A DNA stretch of 64,000 nt from Cymbidium sinense (GCA_021442155.1 CM038220.1:77363817-77427816); one strand, 5' to 3'; counted from the stretch's first letter, positions 11,430 to 24,950 are shown. Notes: a model not told the origin generated them from the letters alone. Made by a program: numbers and translations.

Positions 11430-12420
11430 AATCTAATGATGCTATAAATCTTAGTTCTAATTTATGAATGACAAGATAAATTTATCTAAATCATTGTTAA
11501 TGCATCTTTTCAAGTTCAAGATCTCAGAAAAAGCTCAAACCGATCCTCTAATACAAGAGTGTTTGGAGAATGATCTTAAATAATTAATCTAGATCTGATC
11601 AAGAAGATAAATATAATGATGGTATCTTCCGCTTGGTCTTGACCGTCCCGTTAACAAATAAAAAATCACATTATATAAACTTCAACTGACATCTTAATAT
11701 TCATAAAAATTTTCAAAAGAATAAAACTTACATGCATGTAATTACTAAGTCAAATACAAAAGGACATATACACTTCCGGTTTGGTCTTGGACCGTCCAAT
11801 AAAATCTAAAATTTAATGATGCTATAAATCTTTAATTCTATCAAGAATGATAAAAGATAAATTTATCTACATCATATTAATGCATCTTTTCAAGTTCAAG
11901 AAAAGTTTCAAACCCATCCTCTATTATAAGCAATCTAGAAAGGACGCATTTTAAAGAATGATAGATCTTGAAATAATTAATCTAGATCCGATCCTAAGAA
12001 GATAGTCGAGTTGACAGGTCTATCTTCCCTGTTTGGTCTTCGACCGTCCGAAGTTAACAAAACTAAAAAAAATTGACATATAAACTTCAACTTACATCTT
12101 AATGTAATGCAAATTTTAAAGAACAGATACTTACATGCATGTTGAAGTTACTAAGTCAAATACAAAAGACATATACTATCCTGCTTCTTCTGACGTCCGG
12201 TTAAAAAAAAACCTAAAATGTCATATCAAAACTAAACTTGCAAATCGACACCTACATTTCAACTTGACATTTACATATCCATACAAATTTTAAAGAACAG
12301 ATACGTATGTTGAAGTAATCATCATGTCAAATACAAAAGAACAGATGCTATACATCCCGGTTTGGTCTTCGGGCCGGGTCAGGGTTAACAAAACCTAAAA
12401 ATTTGATATTATAAGAATTT
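11430..12420. repeat. CCGGTTTGGTCTTCGG-motif repeats in 5' LTR
   Basis: About five diverged units share a TTTGGTCTTCGGACCG-like motif (near 11630, 11775, 12030, 12185, 12358), followed by GTTAACAAAACCTAAAA and ATGTTGAAGTAAT. Spacing is irregular (about 150-260 bp). Confidence 0.65.
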
Positions 12421-13604
12421 CAAATTAATAATATCTGAGAAGCTAATTCTGTCATATAATATAAGATATGAATCAACTAACATAGCTTCTAAAATTCAAA
12501 TTCTCAGAAAGAAAAGTCCCAAACCCGATCCTCTATGTTCAAACTAGAGTGGACAAGGTTTTGAAGGATTATACTTCTTGAGATAATGAATTTAGACCAT
12601 CCTCTATAAAAAACTACAGTAGACAAGGTCTATCAATTGATATTACCTATGATCGAGAAGGGTAATTATAATTAAAATTTCAATGATAAATGATCATATA
12701 TTCAAATCTAAAATCAATCATAAAATGATCAAAATTCAAAGAAAATAATAAATATAAATAAAAATGAAATGAATTATTTAAATTAAAACTTAAAAATAAA
12801 AAAAAATCAATCCACCCCTCCGCAACTGTTTGTCTTCGGGTGACAAATTAAGAAAACTTTTGCTCACAAAGAGCCAATGTCAAATTAAATATAACTACCT
12901 TCACACTCAAATATTCTAAAGCGTAAGGACGGGCTGTCCTCCGTCCGCTGGTTTTCTGATATGGCACCACATAAATGGCGATGACTGAGCCCTCCGGGTG
13001 GTTGGCGTATATACACCACTAAATTAACACGCCGTCAGATGTTCCCAACGGCTTTGCTCTTTGAATTGTGAAATGTAAAATGTATTTGATTGGGCAAAAT
13101 GCCCTATGTTAGCTAAGGTTGACTTATATTTATCCTCTTAGACAAACTTCACCCCAGGTCTACAAGGACACCTTCGATGACGTAACTCATGTGTTATCGA
13201 CAAGATCCTTCCGTCTTTACCTCCTGACTAAGCGACTGGACGCGACCGGATGACGGAACCATGGGATCTAGATCGGGCGCGTCATCGTTCCTCCCACAAA
13301 AAGTTTTAAATTAAAATAATAAATTTCATAAGTTCTAAACTCCACTCACTGCAATTATATACTCGTTATTTAACGATTCATTGACTAGCCTTAATCGAAA
13401 GTGCTCTCTCAGTATTGGGAGGGGTAATTAACTATAGGGCTTACTATAGAAACTGGAACCAGATATAAAAGTTCTCACCAAATGAGAACGAAATCTGGGT
13501 AGTGTCTTATCTACTATTCATCCGCCTTCAAATTATCACGACACTTAAACAACTCTTTTCTTTTTTTTCCAAAAAAGAGGTCGATGGCAATTTTCGATCC
13601 CACA

Positions 13605-13632
13605 GATTTCGGCGACTCACGGGGATAGGTTT
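13605..13632 (+). other. probable primer-binding region of the giant Tat element
   Basis: Directly after the 5' LTR: GATTTCGGCGACTCACGGGG. A GGCGAC-type sequence within a few bases of the LTR is the expected place for a tRNA primer site. The 5' TGG of a standard site is not intact, and I cannot name the tRNA. Confidence 0.4.
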
Positions 13633-15430
13633 CTCTTCCATCTTTGGCTAGTCAAATCTAAGTTATAATTGCTGGAGTATAAAAAAATGAAATGAAAATG
13701 AAATGAGAAATGAGTTAAACTTGACAACTTAAAGCTTTCTAAATAAAGTCTTAAGTCATTTGAGATTTTATTTAGCATGTATTTAGTATGTTTATCTTAT
13801 TTTGGAAGTGTGATAGCTATTTTTAATTGCTAATTTTACCTTTAAAAATGGCTCTGCACACTTTGTCACTCTAAATGGCCAACATCCGCGCCAATGCCAT
13901 CATCAATGCAAGCACCATCCGCTTTGGTAGCGTGATTTCCCATCGAATGCAAGTTGTTGCCTCAACTTGTCAAAATTAACTCATCGCACGCCATGTGCAA
14001 GAATCACTCAAAAGGTCTGAGAAGTTTACACTGGGTCACTTCAAAGAAACCATCGCCTTTGAGAGGCTCGCCCCTGAGACACCAATCAAAGAGGGTTGTT
14101 ACCGTGACGGTCCTTTAGTCCCTCAAAATAATACAATCCTACCAACAACCACCCCGGGAGATGTCAAGCTTCTTCATCTGGCAAGTTAGCCGAGGCAACG
14201 AAGAAGAGAAATCTTGAGCACGTGCTCAACACTTATCGCCTGCGGTACCAAATGCACAATCAATGGAACCGGAAGTGAGTGTTCACCCATAATCGGGTTT
14301 GATAACCTTAAGTGGGTTAAACGATAGCGGTCACTCAAGCCCTTCCGGACCCCACGTCCAGCCTCCTCGCGAGGAAGCCCAAACTATATCGCACGAGTGC
14401 ATCGTTCTCCAAGGAGAGAGGACGATGAAAAGAAAATACCAAGGTCCCATTATCAAGGATGATGGACTCCTCCAAGGAGACCTCATCCCGTAACTCAAAT
14501 GGCGACGCCAACATATCCATGTCCCACGGTGAGCATCGGTGTGACACTTGGACCAGCGGCCCGTGAATCCACCACGAAAGGTCCCTGGAAAGGTAGAATA
14601 TGGAGGCCTAGGCCTCAAAAAAGAAATTGCTTAAAAAGGCATGGCGTGACATTGTGAATTCTGAGATCCCAACTCAAATCTATCAATGATGGGAGCCAAA
14701 AAGAGGGCCCCATGATAAAATATAGACACCTTGGAGAATCCTCCGGGGATCCGCCATCAATCAACTCCATCCCATCAAGAGGAGGTTAACTGATCAAGCC
14801 CTCTAATGAAGAAGTTTCGATTCCACACTTGGAATCGAAGTCCATTGGAGATGTCGACCAAACCATCCAAGGGGACGAAGAAGAAGAGGAGGAGGCAATG
14901 ACTATTGAAGTGGTGTATATGGTACAACAAGTCGGTGAGCCATCTGGTGTACGCCAATACCAACATAGGCCGCATAATACCTCCCTCAACCCAAGAACAA
15001 CAAAATGTTCAAATAGAGGAAGCATCCTCCGAGTCTTCGTGAGAGGAACAACAAGAAGAAGAAGAAGAAAGGAAGAAAATCCTTCACCCGATACTACCAC
15101 TTTGGCGTAAGCGAGACAAATTCAGCCGATGAAAGCCAAAGATAAAGAAATCGCCTTGAATATGAAATGAGCAAATGATGATGCGATGACAATGATGCGC
15201 TTAATGTAAAGAAATATCACAGTCCAACACCCCCCCCCCAAATAATCATCAAGCCTCTAATAATGCCCATGACAATCCTCCAATAAATTTGATCTCACAT
15301 GCTTCAAGGGTCCAAATTGAGCCCGGCGAGGATTGAAATAAATGAGTCACCGAACGCTTCTCGAATATACAAACTATATTCAAGTCATGAGCCTCTCAAC
15401 TTGATATTATCTTGAATGAGAAAATCGTTA
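13633..15430 (+). other. leader / pre-gag region of the giant Tat element
   Basis: Between the primer site and gag. It contains only short ORFs: 64 codons at 13995, 64 at 14299, and 93 at 14829 with an acidic DEEEEEEA run and an Arg-rich RRRRRRK run. Tat elements often carry an extra ORF before gag, so this may be its ruin, but I recognise no domain. A C9-10 run lies at about 15228. Confidence 0.4.
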
Positions 15431-16610
15431 TTATAGCAGCGTAAAAATTGGTGAGCAAAAGGTCGCCATATCCATGAGTATGATCAAATTCCATACTCAA
15501 AGAGATATTCAATGCCAAAATTTAATCTATTTGACGAAAATGGTAATCCCAAGCAGCATCTAGCCCAATTCAAAGCATCCTGTGGTAACACAGGGGGTAA
15601 TGATGCATTATTATTCGCCAATTCATAGTTTAACTGACCGCTGAATGGTATTGAGTCAAATGATCCAAGACTTTTGCCAACTTGAAAATATGTTCGTTAA
15701 AAGGTTCAGTCAAAAAAAGACAACTACGATCTCGCTCTGAGAAGAGGAAGAAAGACGAATCAAGATGATATATTACACGCAAAATATGAGTATGAAATGT
15801 GAACAACAAGAAGAAGAGCGCAATTCCACCGATGGGCAACATCGATGATAAGATGGTGCTTATCTTTGCATGGCTTCAATTACCACATTTCAAGAGCTAC
15901 TTGATAGGGTGGCTAAATTTGAGAAATTAAATTTATCAGCCTCGATAGCCACAAGATAAATCTAAAAGAGCAAAAGCTCGACCAAAGAAGGTGAAACATT
16001 TCACCTCATCTGAAGGATTGTAAGTGGTTAATAACATAGATAAAGAAAGGCTACATATTATCAAGAAAGACCAAAACAAGTCATTCAATCCCACAACCCA
16101 AGCTCATACTTGAGGTAATGATGTACCGAGGTCGCTTGAAGGCACCAAAGCAAACAAAAGGAGCGAATGACTCAATGGCCCCAAACCTAAAAGAAAAGCT
16201 GAACAAAGAGTATTCTTTAAGAGGGAAAGTGTGGCTAAATTGTTTAAACATGCACTCAAAGTAGGTCTCCAACTACCAGAGTGTAAAAGACCTGAAGAGG
16301 CTGGACAAGCAGATAATCCTAACTATTGTCCATACCATCGGGTGCTCAGTCATCCTATTGAAGATTGCTACATATTCAAAGATCAAGAAAATATAGAAAT
16401 GGAGAATTCACATTGTCAAACAGTGTATTGGTGCGTCTGAAGAAAGAATCCACAAAAGTAATCACCTCATCTCCAGTACTATCAAGCAATGATAAAGGCA
16501 AAGAGAAACTGGTCGATGATGAAAGATGGCAAGTCACGCCTCTAAAAAAGATTGTAAAAATGAAGCACAATGAAAATTCCGCGATTCAAAACAAAAACAC
16601 CACTTGAGCC
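15430..16610 (+). pseudogene. gag remnant, giant Tat element
   Basis: Gag forms the particle that packages the element RNA. The N-terminal core reads PKFNLFDENGNPKQHLAQFK at about 15511, matching the usual gypsy gag phrase; many stops and frame changes follow. The best-kept piece (16231-16440) reads LPECKRPEEAGQADNPNYC and continues into a C-x2-H-x4-H-x4-C zinc knuckle at 16327-16368, a signature of Tat/Ogre-type gag. The frame then shifts into a charged, Lys-rich tail. No intact protein can be read. Confidence 0.7.
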
Positions 16611-17089
16611 CTTACTTGAAGGAACAAAAATTAAATTAAATAAAAGAAGAAGTTAAATACTATTGATGGTCGCAACGCAACAAGGATCATCAATATGGAA
16701 GATTATATACAATCGAAGATGACCTATCATGCTTGTAGAATTCATTACAAATCTTCGATCAATGAAGAGGGAAGAAGTCAAGAACTTCCTACCGAGTCTT
16801 GATGATGCATGAAGTTGACAAGAGAACTCTGTTTCCCAAATGAAGATGAATCGAGCTCACCATATCAAAAACAAAAAATATAAAGTTGGGCAAGAATTCT
16901 CAATCTTCTACTATCATTAGATGGCGTGATCGGTGAACGAGTCATCTCAAGATTCGGATGCAAATGAAGTAGCTCAAGTAAGAGAAGTGGTCGAAACCAT
17001 CCCAGAGGAAAGAGCCAATGAATAAAGATAAAGGAAAAGAAATTGAAATCAATGAAAAGTTATCCCTAAGGATTCAAATAAGAAGCCTT

Positions 17090-17760
17090 CATCAAAAGGG
17101 ATCGACTACAATATTCTATCCCATCTAAGAAAATTAGTGTATATGAAGCACTTCTAATGAAGATCTCAACACCTTAATTGAAGCTCTCAAAGAGTCGAAA
17201 GTTCAAGCATATTTTGTCAACGCCGCCTAACTGAGACCTTGCATGTTCAAGAGCCTCCAACCGTCACATTTTTAGAAGATGATCTAATGCTCGGAGCACA
17301 ATACAGCCTCTCAGATGTTACAACAAAGTGATGAAATTATAATACGGATCTTAATTGATCCGGTTCCTCTGAATCTTATGAACTTGAGAACTCTTAGATG
17401 GCTATCTCTAGATGTACAACATCGGATGAGATAAAGTCATGGTTCAAGGTTTCAATGAGAAGGGAGAAAACTATCGGGTCATTCGTCCTCCTCTTAAATT
17501 TGGAGACCTCTACACGTAAGCCAAATTTCATGTGATCGGCGATACTTCATTCGAGCCCTCTGTCACCATGGCTTCATAAGTATGGCATTGTCCCATCTAC
17601 ATTGCATCAATGTATGAAATATACAAAGGATGGGAAGAATGCCAAATTGTGGGTGACATGCAACCTTTTGCGGTGCATGAAATGAAGATATCAAGATGCC
17701 TTACTTTCTTCCAAGGAATCAAAGCTAACAAAACAACTAGCAAAATACGCATCTACTTCA
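17090..17760 (+). pseudogene. aspartic protease remnant, giant Tat element
   Basis: Protease matures the polyprotein. Recognisable pieces across frames: DYNILSHLRKL (about 17107); VTFLEDDLMLGAQYSLSDV (about 17260), which matches the 'F-x-D-E-D-L' block before Tat proteases; and a C-terminal [20 protein letters not shown] piece (about 17571-17620), typical of this lineage. The catalytic D-G motif is not intact in a readable frame. Confidence 0.55.
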
Positions 17761-18829
17761 AAACCCATAAAAGAACAAGTTAAGAAGAAGGAGAAGTTAA
17801 AAATGAATAAAGGAAAAGAGATTGTTCCAAATATCCTAGGATATAAAGAACAGTCCAAAATCAATAACCGTCCCTCATCTGCAGGATATCAAGAAGAAGA
17901 TGAATGTGTTCCTTCTAAATCCAAAGGTCCGCATGACTCTTGAGTAAAGCTCAAGAAGAACATTTTGACTCGATTATGAGTTTGAAGCTTTTGAAGGTAA
18001 GGTGCAATGCACCTACTTTAAAATAATCATAGATCCATCACAGAGACTACACTCGTAGTCACCTCCTCCCAACATTTTAAAGAAATCACCCTGAGAAACT
18101 CACAAAGTCGAGGAACTGGTGACCTTCTACCTCCTCTCCCCGGAAAACAGGCCGAAGCTATTTTATAAATCAGGGGTGTCAAGAAGAGATCTGATTGTAA
18201 TGCAACTATCAAAGAAGAAGCTATGCCCACAAGGATGCCAAAATATTACTCCAAAGATGCAAAACCTAATGCAAAACATGGGGTCCAGTGAGCAAGTAAG
18301 CAAAGGACTAAGCTCTTGAAATGATGTGGTACCCAAAAGGTTCTCAAACCATTGGTAAGAGAAATAAACACACTACCAAAGGCCTTGGTTTCATCCAAGA
18401 CAACGGTCCACAGAATATACTACGCTATAACAGAATAGAAGTAGAGAGTGATGATGAAGATGAGAATGTCATTCTTAATGTCTCACAAATAATGAAGAAG
18501 TAGAAGCTGCACGAAGAGCTTGAAGATGGTGTGCCTACTATGGATGAACTTAAAGAAATTAATTTGGGAACGAGGAGGATCCTCGCCTACGCTCATCGGC
18601 TTCTCAAGAGATAAAGTGGAAGAATTAAAACTTTGCTCTGAATTGGGATTACTTTGCTGGACATATGCTGAAATGCGCTTATCCTGATATAGCGTTCACA
18701 AATTAAGAATTGTGACAAAGACCAACCAAGCAAGCCTCTAAGAATGAGATTGAGGTTGAAGAATGTAATTGCGTAAACCAAGAAGCTCATTGAAGCTTTT
18801 ATTCGAGAAGAAAAATACCGACCGGATAG
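17761..18829 (+). other. protease-RT linker of the giant Tat element
   Basis: Long degraded spacer with broken pieces such as ARKLFYKSGVSRRDL-like near 18150 and GLGFIQDNGPQNI at about 18381. A long PR-RT spacer is usual in Tat/Ogre elements. Ogre elements carry an intron in this area, but I do not see clear splice sites here. Confidence 0.45.
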
Positions 18830-19737
18830 CTAATATTGTCCCTGAAAAGAAGAATGGTCGATTCGTATCATATCGACTTCGTGATTTAAACAAAGCATGT
18901 CCAAAGGATGATTTTTCTCGTATCGTAAGTTAGGATAACACTTCAAACCATGACATGTTCTCATTTATGGATGGATCGTCGGTTACAATCAAATCAAGAT
19001 GGCTCAAGATGAGAAACATACTCATTCGTGATGCCAATTGGCATATATTGCTACGTCATGCCCTTCGCTTGAAGAATGGAGCTACATACCAAAGAGCTAT
19101 GACACGAATCTTTGACGAGTTGATTCATCAAAAAGTAGGGTGCTATGTTGATGACCTCATTGTCAAGAGTATAGATCAAAGATCATCTCATGATTTAAGG
19201 ATCGCCCTTGAAAGAATCAAAAATATGATCTCAAGATGAATCCTCTCGCGCGCCTTTGGAGTCTCTTGAAAGTTCCTTGGATATGTTGTCCGTGGAGGGA
19301 TTAAAATCGATCCCAGTAAAATCAAAGATATTGTCAAAATGCCTCCTCCAAGGAGTCTTCGTCAACTTCGCTCCATACAGGGACATCTCGCATTCATTAG
19401 AAGATTTATATCAAATCTGTCAGGCAGATGTCGACCCTTTGCAAAATTAATGAAGAAAGATACTCCTTTCAAGTGGGACGAAGAATGTCAAGAGGCCTTC
19501 GACGATCAAAAATATCTTGAACCCACCCATTCTTGCAGCTCCAATCCTAGGAAAGCCTCTCATCTTGTACACGAAAGACAGGAATCTCTAGGTGCTTTGT
19601 TGGCGCAACATAATGAGGAAGGAAAGGAAAAATGCTCATATTATATTAAAAGACTAATAGAGCGATTTATTCCAAGAGAAGCATTATTTGGTGTTAATTT
19701 TTTCGCCCAAAAGCTACGTCATTACATTATCTCATAA
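18830..19737 (+). pseudogene. reverse transcriptase and first RNase H remnant
   Basis: RT copies the element RNA; RNase H removes the template. Pieces in order: VPEKKNGRFVSYRLRDLNKA then CPKDDFSRI (about 18838-18925); MFSFMDG; NGATYQRAMTRIFDEL (about 19074); and the catalytic YVDD at 19144-19155. A frame change follows, then GGIKIDPSKI, LRQLRSIQGHLAFIRRFISN (about 19358), WDEECQEAF, and the RNase H phrases LGALLAQHNEEG and LRHYIIS. Diagnostic of Ty3/gypsy pol. Only the frame breaks and stops separate it from a working domain. Confidence 0.8.
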
Positions 19738-19979
19738 AATTACCCTTATCTCAAGGATCGATCCGTTGAAGTTCTTGATGACAAGACCAACGCTTGACAG
19801 GCCGGCTCACGATGTCCTTCGCTATAATTTGATATTACATATGTTCCCCAGAAAGCAGTGAAGGGGCAAATTCTAGCATTTTTCTTGCTCATCCCATCCT
19901 GGCAGATTCATTGCTTAACGATGATCTTCCCGATGAGCAAATCATGCACATATATGAAAAAGAAAAGCAACAAATGTGA

Positions 19980-20336
19980 GAATTGTATTTTGATGGAGCT
20001 TCGTCCATCAAATACACTCAACCCTCAAATCTCCCAAAGGCTCGATCGGTATCTCTCATCGATCACACGCATATAATGAGACATTCTTATAAATTAACTC
20101 AACCCCAAACCAACAACGAAGTAGAATATGAAGCGTTGGTGGCAGGTTTAAAGGAAGCCATTTCCATGGGAGTCCAAAATCTACAAATTTATGGCGATTC
20201 TCAACTCATCATCAATCAAGTGTTGGGCATTTACAAAATCAACAAGCTTGAATTGGCCTACTATCACAAGAAATTTCTCGAGTTTATGAAGCAAATTCCA
20301 AATATCATTATGACTCGAGTCTCGAGCTGGGAATAA
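19980..20336 (+). pseudogene. archaeal-type second RNase H (aRNH) remnant
   Basis: YFDGASS at about 19986, NNEVEYEALVAGLKEAISMG and IYGDSQLIINQVLG follow in order, the D-E-D layout of RNase H. A second RNase H after the usual one is a hallmark of the Tat lineage. This stretch keeps one open frame for about 117 codons, although the initiating codon is not ATG; it belongs to the polyprotein. Confidence 0.75.
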
Positions 20337-20359
20337 AGCAGCTTAGCTTAGCTAAAGAA

Positions 20360-21780
20360 ATGACGAGTATGGATGACGACGATTACATACTAATTAGTGT
20401 TTGCACCCATCGAGTCCTAGAGCCAATAAGTTTAAAATCCTCACTGGAAGAGGGGTCATCAAACATAAATCAACAGGGTGCAGCTCATGTTGCTCCTCAC
20501 ACTCCCTTACAAATTACTTTCCAAAGTCAACAAGACAAGCTTCAAACCATTCCAGATGAAAGACCTCAACCTGAGGAAGTGCTAAAACCACATAATGAAA
20601 TTCTTATAGTAGAAGAGAAGGAAGACTGGAGACAGCCCTTCATTAACTACTTCAAGGAAGGCAAATTGCCAAGTAATAAGTCGATAGCTACACAACTTGA
20701 GAAAAGGCTTTGACTATATGCTTATGTTGGCAATACTCTGTATCGTAGATCCTTCGAGTAGATGTGGCTACGATGTTTGGGAATAGAAGAAGCCAACAAA
20801 GTAATTGTTGAAATCCATCAAGGACTTTGTGCACACCAATGTGTCCTAAAATGGCTTTCAAAATTAAAAGAATTGGATACTATCATCATGGTAAAAGATT
20901 GTATCATGCCAAGAGATGCCATGAATGTCGTCCAGGTAACATAATTCATCAACCTCCAATTTGCACCCAACGATAGCATCTTGGCCGCTTTGAGTGTTGG
21001 GGACATGTAATTGGACCAATTGATCCACCATCACCGGTCACCGCTTCATCTTAGTATTATTTCTAAGTAATAAGTCGCACCATTTAAAGAAGTTACAACA
21101 AGTGACCAACTTCTTTACCCATAATATTATTGTCTAGATTTGGTGTACCACGCAATCATTTTAGATAACGATCGACCTTTCAAAAGTACTAAAGTTTATA
21201 AATTTGTATTGGCATAAGATTGATTGGATATTCAATTTATAATGAGAGCAAATGGCTTGGCGAGGCATTTAATAAAACACTAGTCAAATTGCTTAAAAAA
21301 AAAAATTCTCACAAGAAATAAAAGGAGTGACATACCAAACTTGTGGAAGCGCTATGGGCTTACCACACTTACAAAACTACAAAGTCTACCCCTATGCACT
21401 GTTTGGGGTCAAGTAGTTTTGCCACTGAGTTGAACTACCTTCGCCCAGTAGCCATTCAACAAAATCTTACCCAAGATGAGAATGCTCAATGGAAGAGCTT
21501 GATGCGTGACGAGGTTAGGCTCCAAGCTCACAAAATCTAAAAGTCTATCGGCGAGGATGTCAGAGCATTCGATCATACACGCCCCTCGAAGCTTTTCAGA
21601 AGGGAATTGGTCTGTTGAAGACCAATCATCCTCTCACGAATTGGCGTAAATTTGAACCTAATTGGGAAGGACCTTTTGTTATTGAAAAGGTATATCGGGA
21701 GCCTATCACTCATTGACTTCAAAGGTGAAAGACCAATGCCAATCAACGCGATTTAAAGAAATATTACACATGAAAGTGTG
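20360..21780 (+). pseudogene. integrase remnant, giant Tat element
   Basis: Integrase inserts the cDNA. A linker ORF (20360-20713) is followed by the zinc-binding region (EIHQGLCAHQ at about 20808; CHECRPG-like at about 20916), FGVP then an ILDNDRPF catalytic-D block at about 21155-21183, LWAYHTYKTTKSTP (about 21352), RPVAIQQNLTQDENAQW, and a C-terminal WEGPFVIEKV block (about 21663). Several stops and frame changes; the glutamate of DD35E is not visible in a clean frame. Confidence 0.65.
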
Positions 21781-23477
21781 ATTGGACAAATCCTGCATTT
21801 GAAAATCTTTATTGCCAAACACTTATGAAAATTTTCATTGGAAATTCTCTTGTAACACAAGAATGCATTTCCAAAATAAAATAAAAATCCCCTATTGCAG
21901 CATTTTTTAAATTTTATAGTAAAAATCGCTGGTAAGACAGGGGGCCTTTCTTTCTCTTTGGGTTGACATCGTGCCTAGTGCCGAGATCCCTACATACATA
22001 CTCAAAATTATGTTCAAATGCTCAAATTTAAAAGTCTTACAAAAAGAAGAAAATTTTCAAGTCTCAAACTTCAACAAACCAAGTTGGATATACATTTATC
22101 ATGCCACTTCAAATCTAAAGGCTCGAGTTGGTGTATAAGGTTAGACTCAACATGCCCAAATATGGCCGAGTCGCTGACAGCTGCTTACTCAACATGCCAT
22201 AAAAGCCGTAGTAAGAGATCCCCATCTCGTTAGCCCGAGGATAAAATCCTTCATCAATTGCTCAAGTCCATGACTCAAGTGGGTGTATAAGGTCGGACTC
22301 AATATACCAAAATACTGGTCAAGAAGATCTACTCAACACACAAAGTAAGTAGTGGATCCTCCTACAAGTTCAAAGACAAGAGCATCCAAATCCCAAATCT
22401 CTCCAACTTGGTGAGTTCAAGTGACCCATGGAAATTATCCCTATTGGTCATAAGGTCATTTCAAAATTCTACAAAAAAAAATCCTTACTCAAAGGCATTG
22501 CCGAAGTTTGGAATCAAATACAAATGTGAAATCTCAACTCCTTCAGTAAGTCTATCAAAGCAGAAAGCAAAGACCGAAGGAAATTCTTCTTCAGGAAGTC
22601 CAATCAAGCAAAAGTAGGACGAAGAAGCTATCCCAATGTTCAATAAAGCTAAATAACTAAGGGAGTTTTGTCATCAAGATGTCCATTACATGTGCAAAGC
22701 ACAGACGATGACTCCATTGATCCAACACAAGCTCGAGCTGTCGTCATGATGTATCCTTCTACAAGCCGCAAAAGAAATTAGCGTAAGGTAATTTGTATCA
22801 CTTGATAAATATCCAAGATAATTCAGGACTTTCCTCCATCAACCGGCCAAGGCATGATAAAGGAGACAAGATACAATCTAGATGGAGTCTCAACAAGTCC
22901 ACAAAAGCACAGCACAAAAGCTGATCAAGATATTCTTATCTCACCAACTCCATCAAGTCCACCAAGGCACAAAGCCGTGAGAGGAAAATACAAATTTTAA
23001 ATTTTGAGATGAAATCTTCAACAAGTCCATCAAAGTACAAAGCAACCAAAGATGTCATCTCAAAGAACAAATCAACTCCATCAAGTCCGCCAAGGCACAA
23101 GACAAGAGAGGAAAATATAAATTTCAAACTCGTGAGAAAGTCTTCAATAAGTCCGAAAGCACAAACCATAGAAGACATTCCAAATTCTCTTGACAAGTTG
23201 ATGATGACAAGTCAAAGCATCTCCTTCATCTAGTCCATCAAGCACAAAGCATTGGACTAATGACAAATCCGGTTCAACGAGCTATTGCCGAATATAAAAA
23301 TTCAAATGATTTGCCCAACCCGAGAGTTATACTCACTTCATCAAAGGCAACGATCGGTATTAAAAAAGTTGTTAAAATTACAACTTTAGCGTGACATCCA
23401 AGCAAATTCTATTAGAGATCCGTAAGGTCAACTAGTGTGCAATAAACACGATCCGCTCCATGCACGCACCATGTTTG
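21781..23477 (+). repeat. 3' untranslated spacer with 128-bp repeats
   Basis: Non-coding region between pol and the 3' LTR. CTCCATCAAGTCCACCAAGG at about 22948 recurs at 23076 with the same GAGAGGAAAATA follow-on, a 128-bp period, and looser copies continue to about 23250. An earlier part (about 22120-22420) repeats GGGTGTATAAGGTCGGACTC. Short ORFs on both strands reflect the repeats. Confidence 0.6.
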
Positions 23478-23489
23478 TTGGGGGGCATT
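23478..23489 (+). other. polypurine tract before the 3' LTR
   Basis: TTGGGGGGCATT lies immediately before the LTR start TGTTGACC. A G-run next to the 3' LTR is the usual plus-strand primer. Confidence 0.65.
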
Positions 23490-24589
23490 TGTTGACCTAC
23501 AACTATGTGCCATTTAAAATTAAATAAATAAAGTAGAGGTTAAAGCCCCCTAACCACGATCGAAATCAATTAAATTCGATTCAATTTGAAAATTGACTTC
23601 ATAATGCGCCAAAAATATCAAAATTAATTAAATAGAAAAATATTAAATCAATTAATGACCAATCAAATAATTAAAATCAATTTTAATGAAATTACGCATA
23701 TCAAAGTCGAAGCCCCGACGACGACTCCATTCAAAATTGATCGCGCCATCGCCAAATCAATTCTATCAAACAACGCCTTCCGCGATGACAAAGTGTGCGA
23801 AACAATTTGAGCGGACGCCGCACAATTTAAACCTAATTTCACTCAATCGCCGACTTGTTTAAAAGACCGATCACAAATCGATCCGCATCGGCGTAAAAAA
23901 ATACCTAAAATTAACACCCATATTGCTATTTATTATTATGATTCAAAATTATATATGGGATAATTATATTAATCCTAAGCTAATAATTCTTAATCCCTAT
24001 TAAGCCTTACTAACCCTCGCCATTCACAATAAAATGACCTCGTCCAATTGAGGTCTAACTTAAGAGCGGAATACCTATTCACATTGACATTCACGCCATT
24101 TTTCTCCCTCACGCTTCCTTCATTCTCGCTCGATCTCCTCTTCTTTTTCCCTCTCATCGTCTCCACTGTCAGTTCCCTCGATCTCCTCTCTCTATTCTTC
24201 TCTGGCGACGCTCTACTTTCTCCTTCTTCCTCAGCGATTCCTCCCTCAAGCTCTGCTCCATCTCATGCCTGATTTCCTTTGCTCCTTCCCATTCAGCTCA
24301 CACAAACCAAGTTTGTCTCTCATCTCCTTGGAACTTCCTCTCATGAACCTAAGCAAATCAAATCCCTTCTTCCTCTTTTTAGCAATCATATTTTCTTAAC
24401 CCTAAGCTTATTTCCATGTTATGTTTTGGAAATTAGGTTTTATTACATATGCTAGATCTTGTGTTGGAATGATGTTTCTTTTTAGGATTTGGGATGATGT
24501 ATGGCCCAAATCTTGTTCTTCTATTTTCCCTTCTATGGATACTTTTATTGCTGGAATTTTTATGAAATTAGATCAATTTGTTGTTTGAA

Positions 24590-24950
24590 AGGTATGAAGC
24601 ATCTGAAATTTTATGTTTGAATCAATTGTTTTGATATTGTGCATGTTGAAAGCTTAAAAGGGAAATCCATGATTTGTTTTTCTAAAGGCATAAAGCATAA
24701 ATATTTTACTTAAGGAGAAATGTTGTTTTGTTTTTTAAAGGCATAATATGCTATATCTTTACTTAAGGAGAAATCATTTTTGTTTTTTTCTAAAGGGCAT
24801 AATGTATGTAAAATATCTTACTTAAGAAGAAATCTGTTATTTTGTTTTTTCTAAAGGCATAATGTATGGAAATATTTTTTACAAAGAAATCATCTTCTTG
24901 TCTAAAGGTAGATGCATGAAAATATTTTCACTATGGGAATTGAATCATTT
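24590..24950. repeat. 63-bp tandem array in 3' LTR (eroded)
   Basis: Counterpart of the 5' LTR array, with CTTAAGGAGAAAT and TTTCTAAAGGCATAAT in each unit. Units are shortened by small gaps, mainly at TGCTG positions. Confidence 0.75.

Larger units (their letters stand above)
6650..13604 (+). repeat. 5' LTR (6955 bp) of the giant Tat element
   Basis: It matches 23490-30496 along its whole length. From its start it holds: an AT-rich segment with CG-bearing motifs; a pyrimidine-rich leader-like stretch (about 7320-7690); a 63-bp array; a 245-bp array; a 130-150-bp array; an array with a CCGGTTTGGTCTTCGG motif; and a conserved AT-rich end. No protein-coding gene is supported; the 110-residue ORF in the pyrimidine-rich stretch is not kept in the other LTR. 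Confidence 0.9.
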
